Shown: positions 33,304 to 38,546 of the stretch, in pieces
How the letters are laid out: each line of letters opens with the position of its first letter
How positions within the stretch are numbered: the stretch's first letter is position 1
Origin: Acidobacteriota bacterium
GTDB taxonomy: Bacteria; Acidobacteriota; Vicinamibacteria; Vicinamibacterales; UBA2999
Assembly: GCA_027622905.1 (NCBI GenBank)
Contig: JAQBVV010000016.1
Span: 1-38,546 of the forward strand
Reading direction: 5' to 3'
Length of the DNA: 38,546 nucleotides
Made by a program: the position numbers and the translations under genes
The notes under the pieces: model-generated
The model's database searches: none
Seen by the model: the letters and a program-made list of their open reading frames with translations, nothing else
Told to the model about the DNA's origin: nothing

Positions 33304-34260
33304 TCATGAAATCCGCGCTGGCGACCTCCCGCTGGCGCCAACGCGTGCCCGCGCGGCACGCAGCGTGTTCATCATGAGCATCGCAATCGTCAGCGGTCCG
33401 ACCCCCCCGGGAACCGGCGTCAGCGCGCCGGCCACGTCAGCGACACTCGGATGGACATCGCCCACGAGCATGCTGCCGCGCTCACGGAATCGCGCCAGCC
33501 GTGGATGTCCTTCCGGGAACAGGGAGGCCGCGACGCTCGCGTCGGTCACGGTGTTCATCCCGACATCAACGACCGTGGCGCCTCGCTTGACGAAGTCCTT
33601 GGTGACCAGGCCGGTTCTGCCGACGGCGGCCACGAGGATGTCGGACGATCGGCACACTGCGGCCAGGTCGGACGTCTTGGAGTGGCAGATCGTCACGGTC
33701 GCGTCGCGCTGGAGCAGAAGGAGCGCCATCGGCTTGCCCACGATCTCGCTGCGCCCGATGACGCACGCATGGCGCCCGGCGATGGGAACACCTTCGCGCG
33801 TCAGGAGTTCGATGATCCCGAGCGGAGTGCACGGTACCAGCGTGGGACGGCCCTGGACGAGGCGACCGACATTGCCCGGCGTGAACCCATCCACGTCCTT
33901 CTCAGGTGCGATCGTGTCAAACACCCGCGAGGCGGCGTCGCGACCGAGCGAGCCCGGCAGCGGCGCCTGCACCAGTATCCCGTCGTGGACCTCACTCGCA
34001 TTGAGTCGCCCGACCAGTTCGAGAACATCGGTGAGCGCCGCGCTCCCGGGGAGTCGTTCAAGGTCAGCGCGGACACCGACCTCACGACCGGTCTTCAGCT
34101 TGTTGCGAACGTAGACCTCGGAGGCCGGATTCTCTCCCACCAGCACGATGGCGAGCCCTGGCGGACGACCGTACTGCCGGGTAAACGCCGCCACCTCCGG
34201 CGCGACCTCGTCTCGCAGTTGATCGGCCAGCGCGCGGCCGTCAAGTACTCGTGCCGTCAC
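33304..34260 (-). CDS. folD: FolD, methylenetetrahydrofolate dehydrogenase/cyclohydrolase (start revised)
   Basis: FolD interconverts 5,10-methylene-THF, methenyl-THF and 10-formyl-THF. The ORF track start (34596) runs into the divergent symporter gene. GTG at 34260 (MTARVLDGRALADQL), with CAGGG just upstream, places the catalytic pair at Tyr50 and Lys54 (VYVRNKLK), the same numbering as E. coli FolD; ATG 34302 is an alternative. VQAPLPGSL, GRSEIVGKPMALLL and PVPGGVGPLTIAML are all present. The protein would be 318 residues, slightly long because of a C-terminal tail (ARARVGASGRSPARIS). Confidence 0.94.
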   Translation of the reverse strand: MTARVLDGRALADQLRDEVAPEVAAFTRQYGRPPGLAIVLVGENPASEVYVRNKLKTGREVGVRADLERLPGSAALTDVLELVGRLNASEVHDGILVQAPLPGSLGRDAASRVFDTIAPEKDVDGFTPGNVGRLVQGRPTLVPCTPLGIIELLTREGVPIAGRHACVIGRSEIVGKPMALLLLQRDATVTICHSKTSDLAAVCRSSDILVAAVGRTGLVTKDFVKRGATVVDVGMNTVTDASVAASLFPEGHPRLARFRERGSMLVGDVHPSVADVAGALTPVPGGVGPLTIAMLMMNTLRAARARVGASGRSPARIS

Positions 34261-34410
34261 CGAACCCTGCTCGTTTCCGTCCCCATGAAGACGAGCGTAC
34301 ATCAGTCGCGCGAGCTTTGACTCGCCTCGAGGTTTGACTTTTGTGACCAGTTCCCGGATTCTCCAACTGCTCGTCGCCGTCGCCACACCAGCATCGGAGG
34401 TTAGACACAG

Positions 34411-36171
34411 ATGTTGTCCCGCGTGTTCTTCCGCGTCAGTACGGCTCGCCGCGCGATACTCCTCGCGTGCGTCGTGGCAACCGTCAGCGCCGCGGCGGCG
34501 TTCGCGCCACGCGAGGTCGCCACGGCAACCACGGCACGGGACCCGGTTGCCCGCGGGTCTGGCGCACTCGTTCCCATGTCGTCGGCACCGTCGCAAGGCT
34601 CAGAATGGGACTGGTCGTCGTCGCCGAACACGCCGTCAGTCGTGCCTCCGACGCTGCTGCGCGGGTCACCTCCCGCCTACCAGGCCGCCCAGGCATCGTT
34701 GCCCTCCGACCCGGATCCAGCCGGATTCATGGATGGAGCCGATCGGATGATGGGCGTCGTGAACGGCTGGATCGCGACGGCCTTCTTTTTCGATCTGATC
34801 TTCTGGAACGACGCACAGCGGCTGCCATTCATCGTCCTCTGGCTGGTTGTCGGCGCGATCTTCCTGACGCTCCGGATGGGATTCATCAACCTCCGCGCGT
34901 TTCGGCACGCCATCCATGTGACCAGCGGGCGCTACACCAATCCGAACGAACCAGGCGACGTGTCGCACTTCGACGCGCTGAGCACCGCGCTCTCGGCGAC
35001 CGTGGGCCTGGGCAACATCGCGGGCGTCGCCATCGCCATCACCATCGGCGGACCGGGCGCCACCTTCTGGATGATCATCGCCGGCCTGATCGGCATGACG
35101 ACCAAGTTCACCGAATGCACGCTCGGCCAGATGTATCGCGAGGTGCGCCGCGATGGTCACGTGCTCGGCGGTCCCGTGCAGTATCTGTCCAAGGGATTCG
35201 CCGAGCGTGGCATGCCAGGTATTGGCCGCGTCCTGGCTGTCTGCTTTGCGCTGCTCTGTATCGGAGGATCGCTCGGTGGCGGCAACGCCTTCCAGGTCAA
35301 CCAGTCGATGAATGCGATTCAGGAGACCGTCCCCTGGCTCGCGTCCGCCCCGTGGGCCTACGGCCTGGGTATGACGGCGCTGGTCGGCATCGTGATTCTT
35401 GGCGGCATCCAGCGGATCGCTCACGTGGCGGACAAGGTCGTGCCGTTGATGGCGACCGTCTACCTCGCCGCGGCGCTCACGGTGATTCTGTCGAGCCTCG
35501 ATCAGGTCCCAGGCGCACTGGCCGCCATCGTGACCCAGGCCTTCGCTCCTGATGCGGTCTACGGAGGATTCGTCGGCACCCTGGTGACCGGGTTTCAGCG
35601 CGCGGCGTTTTCCAATGAAGCCGGCGCCGGCTCGGCCTCCATCGCGCACTCGGCCGCCAGGACCAAGTATCCCGTGCGGGAGGGCATCGTGGCGCTCCTC
35701 GAACCCTTCATCGACACGGTCGTGATCTGTACCATGACGGCGCTCGTCATCAATATCTCCGGCGCGTACAACAACCCCGCCTACGCGGATCTGATCGCAG
35801 GTGCCAGGGGGGCCGCGCTCACGTCGCGTGCATTCAGCGAACACATCACCTGGTTCCCGTACGTCCTGTCAGGGTCGGTGTTCCTGTTCGCGTTCTCGAC
35901 GATGATTTCCTGGTCGTACTACGGCGAGCGCTGCACCGTCTGGCTGTTCGGTGACGCCTCGTCGAAATATTTCAAGGCGCTGTTTCTCGTGTTTGTCTTT
36001 CTCGGTTCGATCATCACGTCCACCAACGTGCTCGACTTTGGCGACCTGATGATCCTGGGCATGGCATTGCCGAACCTCGTCGGCGTCTACCTGCTGCACG
36101 GCAAGGTGCGTGCGGCGCTCGGAACCTACTGGACCAGCTACAAGGCGGGACAGCTGCAGACCTACAAGTAG
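34411..36171 (+). CDS. AGCS-family sodium:alanine (amino acid) symporter with N-terminal extension
   Basis: This 586-residue inner-membrane transporter of the alanine/glycine:cation symporter family contains the AGCS signature region DALSTALSATVGLGNIAGVA and GPGATFWMIIAGLIGMTTKF, GGPVQYLSKG, and AFSNEAGAGSASIAHSAA, with about ten membrane helices. Before the first family-type helix there are about 105 extra residues: a signal-like hydrophobic segment (about 15-32) and a Ser/Pro/Ala-rich stretch that may be periplasmic. It is divergent from folD (150 bp apart) and convergent with thiE. Substrate is probably Ala or Gly with Na+, by family. Confidence 0.92.
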   Translation: MLSRVFFRVSTARRAILLACVVATVSAAAAFAPREVATATTARDPVARGSGALVPMSSAPSQGSEWDWSSSPNTPSVVPPTLLRGSPPAYQAAQASLPSDPDPAGFMDGADRMMGVVNGWIATAFFFDLIFWNDAQRLPFIVLWLVVGAIFLTLRMGFINLRAFRHAIHVTSGRYTNPNEPGDVSHFDALSTALSATVGLGNIAGVAIAITIGGPGATFWMIIAGLIGMTTKFTECTLGQMYREVRRDGHVLGGPVQYLSKGFAERGMPGIGRVLAVCFALLCIGGSLGGGNAFQVNQSMNAIQETVPWLASAPWAYGLGMTALVGIVILGGIQRIAHVADKVVPLMATVYLAAALTVILSSLDQVPGALAAIVTQAFAPDAVYGGFVGTLVTGFQRAAFSNEAGAGSASIAHSAARTKYPVREGIVALLEPFIDTVVICTMTALVINISGAYNNPAYADLIAGARGAALTSRAFSEHITWFPYVLSGSVFLFAFSTMISWSYYGERCTVWLFGDASSKYFKALFLVFVFLGSIITSTNVLDFGDLMILGMALPNLVGVYLLHGKVRAALGTYWTSYKAGQLQTYK

Positions 36172-36183
36172 GCACCGAGACTG

Positions 36184-36825
36184 CTACGCAAGGGCGTCCA
36201 CGAACGCGCGGACACGGCGCCCTGGGTCGCCCGTCGCCAGCAGGTCTGCGATCACCGCGACCGACGACGCGCCGGCCGCGATCACAGCCGGGGCGGTGTC
36301 GAGCGTGATACCTCCGATGGCCACGACCGGCAGCCCGAGCGACAGGCGAGCCGCTTCCGACACCCGCGCCAACCCGACCGGCTCGTATCCCGTGGCCTTC
36401 GTCCTCGTGCCGAAGACAGGACCGATGGCGATGTAGGTCAGGGGCTCGTTGACCGCGGCCTGAATCTGCGCGACAGTGTGTGTCGAGTGGCCGACGACGG
36501 CCCCCGGCCCCAGCAGCAGGCGCGCGGCGCGCGGCGCCAGGTCGTCCTGCCCGACGTGCACCCCGGCCGATCCGGACATCCGAGCCAGGTCAGCACGGTC
36601 GTTCACGACGATGCGCGTGCCGTACGGCTCCGCGGCGCCAACCACCGCGTCGCAGAGGGCGAGAAACGACCCCGAGTTCAGGTGCTTGGCGCGCAACTGG
36701 ATCAGCGGCGCGCCGCCGTCGAGAAACACCCTGGCTAGATCGAGGCTGTCCCAGTTCGCCGCCGCGGCAACCTCGACGTCAAGAATGGCGTGAAGCGAAG
36801 GCAGCCTACCGTGAACAGAGTCCAT
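36184..36825 (-). CDS. thiE: Thiamine-phosphate synthase
   Basis: ThiE joins the thiazole and pyrimidine units to thiamine phosphate. The 213-residue TIM barrel has PLIQLRAKHL, VVNDRADLA, GVHVGQDDL, the pyrophosphate-binding AIGPVFGTRTK and VAIGGI. The start overlaps the upstream M24 peptidase gene by 20 bp, so they are probably co-transcribed. No other thiamine gene and no obvious TPP riboswitch are in the window. TenI-like regulators share the fold, but the conserved binding residues favour ThiE. Confidence 0.9.
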   Translation of the reverse strand: MDSVHGRLPSLHAILDVEVAAAANWDSLDLARVFLDGGAPLIQLRAKHLNSGSFLALCDAVVGAAEPYGTRIVVNDRADLARMSGSAGVHVGQDDLAPRAARLLLGPGAVVGHSTHTVAQIQAAVNEPLTYIAIGPVFGTRTKATGYEPVGLARVSEAARLSLGLPVVAIGGITLDTAPAVIAAGASSVAVIADLLATGDPGRRVRAFVDALA

Positions 36826-37966
36826 GCGGCACCGCCGTCAACACGTCGCAACCCGTCTCGGTCACCAGGACATCGTCCTCGATGCGCACGCCACCGACGC
36901 CCGGCACGTAGGCACCGGGCTCGATCGTGAAGACCATGCCAGGCTCGAGGCGCACGCCGGCGGCGTCGGCCCGGGCGCGCGCGATCCGCGGGAGCTCGTG
37001 CACGTCGAGGCCGAGACCGTGACCCGTGCTGTGACCGAACGCCGCACCCAGCCCGCGCGAATCCAGCAGGCTGCGCGCGGCGGCATCCACGGCGGTCGAC
37101 TCAACCCCCGGCCGGACAGCCGCGATGGCTGCCTGATGCGCATCGTAAACGGCGTCGTACAGCCGCCGAGCGTCGGAAGACGGCGCACCCACCGACGCCA
37201 TCCGCGTCAGATCGCAGCAATACCCATTCAACACGCCGCCGAAATCGAGCACAACGAGATCGCCGTCGGCCAGCACGCGGTCCCCGGGGTGATGGTGTGG
37301 TCGCGCGGCATTCGGACCGGAGGCGACGATCGTGTCGAAGGCTGGTCGCTCGTAGCCGGCGTCGCGGATCGCGGCGTCGATCGTCCCCGCGACCGCCCAC
37401 TCGGTTTCGCCGGCTCGAACCGCGTCAAGCGCTGACCGGGCCACCCCCGTCAGCCGCGCCGCCGCGTCGCGCAGCGTTGCGATCTCGAAGGAGTCCTTGA
37501 CCACCCGCGCGTCCTCCACGATGGATTCGGTCGCCGTGAAGGTGACGTCAACCTGTCGCGCTCCCGCCATCCGCTGCCACCGTCCGTGCGTCGCAACCGG
37601 CACATGGGCAGCTTCGAATCCCACGACCGACGCACCAAGGTCGCCCAGACACTCGAGCAGCGCCTCGTCGTAGCTGGCCGGCACGTCGCGCACGACAAGA
37701 TCCGGACACGCGGACGACGACCGCTGCAGCGATGCCACCGCGTCGCGGTACCTGAAGTCGACAAGCAGGTGGGCGCCGTCACGCGTGAGGACGAACACGC
37801 CAGCGGAGCCCGTGTGATTACTCAGATAACGAATATTGGGCGCGCACGTCACGACGAGCGCGTCGAGGCTCAGCGTGTCGAGACGCTGGCGAAGGCGCGC
37901 GTGTCGGGCCACCAGCAGAGTGGACGCCGGCAGGCGCGCGCGATCGAGGGGGCTCTCGGCCGTCAC
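36806..37966 (-). CDS. M24-family metallopeptidase (Xaa-Pro aminopeptidase/prolidase type)
   Basis: This 386-residue protein has a creatinase-like N-terminal domain (about 20-150, with SLDALVVTCAPNIRYLSNHTGSAG) and a C-terminal pita-bread domain. The five metal ligands are visible: Asp in VVLDFGG, Asp in CCDLTRMA, His in GHGLGLDVHE, Glu in FTIEPGAYVPG and Glu in VRIEDDVLV. It probably cleaves dipeptides or N-terminal residues next to proline in the cytoplasm; no signal peptide is seen. It overlaps thiE by 20 bp. The exact substrate cannot be told. Confidence 0.92.
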   Translation of the reverse strand: MTAESPLDRARLPASTLLVARHARLRQRLDTLSLDALVVTCAPNIRYLSNHTGSAGVFVLTRDGAHLLVDFRYRDAVASLQRSSSACPDLVVRDVPASYDEALLECLGDLGASVVGFEAAHVPVATHGRWQRMAGARQVDVTFTATESIVEDARVVKDSFEIATLRDAAARLTGVARSALDAVRAGETEWAVAGTIDAAIRDAGYERPAFDTIVASGPNAARPHHHPGDRVLADGDLVVLDFGGVLNGYCCDLTRMASVGAPSSDARRLYDAVYDAHQAAIAAVRPGVESTAVDAAARSLLDSRGLGAAFGHSTGHGLGLDVHELPRIARARADAAGVRLEPGMVFTIEPGAYVPGVGGVRIEDDVLVTETGCDVLTAVPHGLCSR

Positions 37967-37984
37967 GCCGAGAGTCTATCCTAG

Positions 37985-38546
37985 CTAGGTCACCGTCACG
38001 TTCACCGTGACGGTACCCGTCCGTCCGGTGCTGTCGGTCACCGTTAACCGCACGACGTAAATGCCCGCCACGCCGAACGTGTGTGCCGTCGTCGGCCCGG
38101 TTGTGGTCGTGACGGTGCCGTCGCCGAAGTTCCACGCCCAGGACGTGATCGTGGCGCCGCCCGGCGCGGTCGAGGCGACGCCGTTGAACTGCACCGCGAT
38201 CGCCGTCGTCGGATTGGTGGGCGACGCGGTGAAACTTGCCGTCACCCCGCTCCCGACGATGGTGAACTGGAGCGATGCCGTCGCCGTCTGGCCGAGGTCA
38301 TCTGTCACCCGCACCGACGGCACGTAGGTACCGACCGCGCTGTAGGTCTTGGTCACCGTCGGCACAGTGGTCGTCTGCGAATTACCGTCGCCCCAGGTCC
38401 AGAAATAGCTACTGATCCCGTGGCCGGTGGCAGCGGCCGCCGTCGCGGTGAACGTCGCCGGCTGATCGGCAAGCGGCGGACTCGGCACCACGGTCGAGAC
38501 TGAGCCACGCTGAGACATTACCGTCGCCGTGAGCAGCGGTTGCAAC
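37985..38546 (-). CDS. PKD-repeat surface/secreted protein, C-terminal fragment
   Basis: The minus-strand frame is open to the right edge, so this is the C-terminal end of a longer protein; the M at 38545 in the track is probably only an internal TTG. Two PKD-type beta-sandwich repeats are visible, each with a W-x-(W/F)-G-D-G core (YFWTWGDGNSQTTT and WAWNFGDGTVTTTT) and a Y-x-V-x-L-x-V-TD end (YVVRLTVTDSTGRTG). Composition is Thr/Val/Ser-rich and almost free of Lys and Cys, as in extracellular adhesin-like or enzyme-linker regions. It ends directly after the last repeat, with no anchor motif. Confidence 0.85.
   Translation of the reverse strand, partial: LQPLLTATVMSQRGSVSTVVPSPPLADQPATFTATAAAATGHGISSYFWTWGDGNSQTTTVPTVTKTYSAVGTYVPSVRVTDDLGQTATASLQFTIVGSGVTASFTASPTNPTTAIAVQFNGVASTAPGGATITSWAWNFGDGTVTTTTGPTTAHTFGVAGIYVVRLTVTDSTGRTGTVTVNVTVT

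Overview
The window is GC-rich and densely coded. It reads as chromosomal DNA from a Gram-negative-type bacterium: it carries KDO genes (kdsA, kdsB) and a LapB/YciM-like regulator of LPS synthesis. The mixture of housekeeping genes, the long-form SerA, the fused CysNC and the degenerate repeats suggest an Acidobacteriota lineage, possibly Vicinamibacteria. That placement is inference; no rRNA or other marker in the window settles it. No tRNA, rRNA, CRISPR array, integrase or transposase was seen.

Layout. Positions 1-15089 are an unbroken minus-strand run. Read from right to left it is mdh, sucC, sucD, ndk, a DUF2905 gene, dcd, a gamma-carbonic-anhydrase-like gene, hisS, aspS, phoH, ybeY, a CorC/CNNM gene, era, mgtE, recO, glyQ and the start of glyS. 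Short stop/start overlaps from hisS to the CorC gene (8 bp, then three of 4 bp) indicate one translationally coupled operon ending in era. A 460-bp divergent gap holding degenerate pyrimidine-biased repeats separates mdh from serA, which starts at TTG. After a minus-strand PilP/GspC-like gene comes a plus-strand block: kdsB, pyrG, kdsA, a lapB-like gene, then cysD-cysNC for sulfate activation.

Positions 25.44-29.39 kb are an accessory island and the most interesting part of the window. It contains a ParE remnant, an intact MazEF-type pair with a palindromic promoter/operator, a DUF433-DUF5615 pair framed by two integron attC-like sites, a second DUF433 gene in inverted orientation whose DUF5615 partner is cut off at one attC-like site, and a DUF6883-DUF4926 pair in which the DUF6883 frame is broken at an A run. 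Four same-orientation copies of an approximately 250-bp repeat (called C here) lie between the modules. Two of them carry a 102-104-bp element with imperfect terminal inverted repeats (A), and one of those is followed by a 133-bp element with perfect 14-bp terminal inverted repeats (B). It looks like an integrase-less cassette cluster (CALIN-like) mixed with repeat-bounded toxin-antitoxin-like modules.

Positions 29.39-32.37 kb are a minus-strand dTDP-rhamnose operon fragment: a chimeric ORF, rfbC, a second chimeric ORF ending in DUF2442, then rfbA. The two chimeric ORFs share a fragment of the same uncharacterised glycan-cluster domain. Next come coaE and folD (minus), an AGCS-type sodium/alanine symporter (plus), thiE and an M24 peptidase (minus, overlapping by 20 bp), and the C-terminal end of a PKD-repeat protein running off the right edge.

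Most long ORFs antisense to these genes are GC-driven shadows and are omitted. Unexplained short stretches: 3376-3541 (166 bp), 25864-26000 (about 140 bp), 29318-29393 and 33170-33303 hold nothing I recognise.
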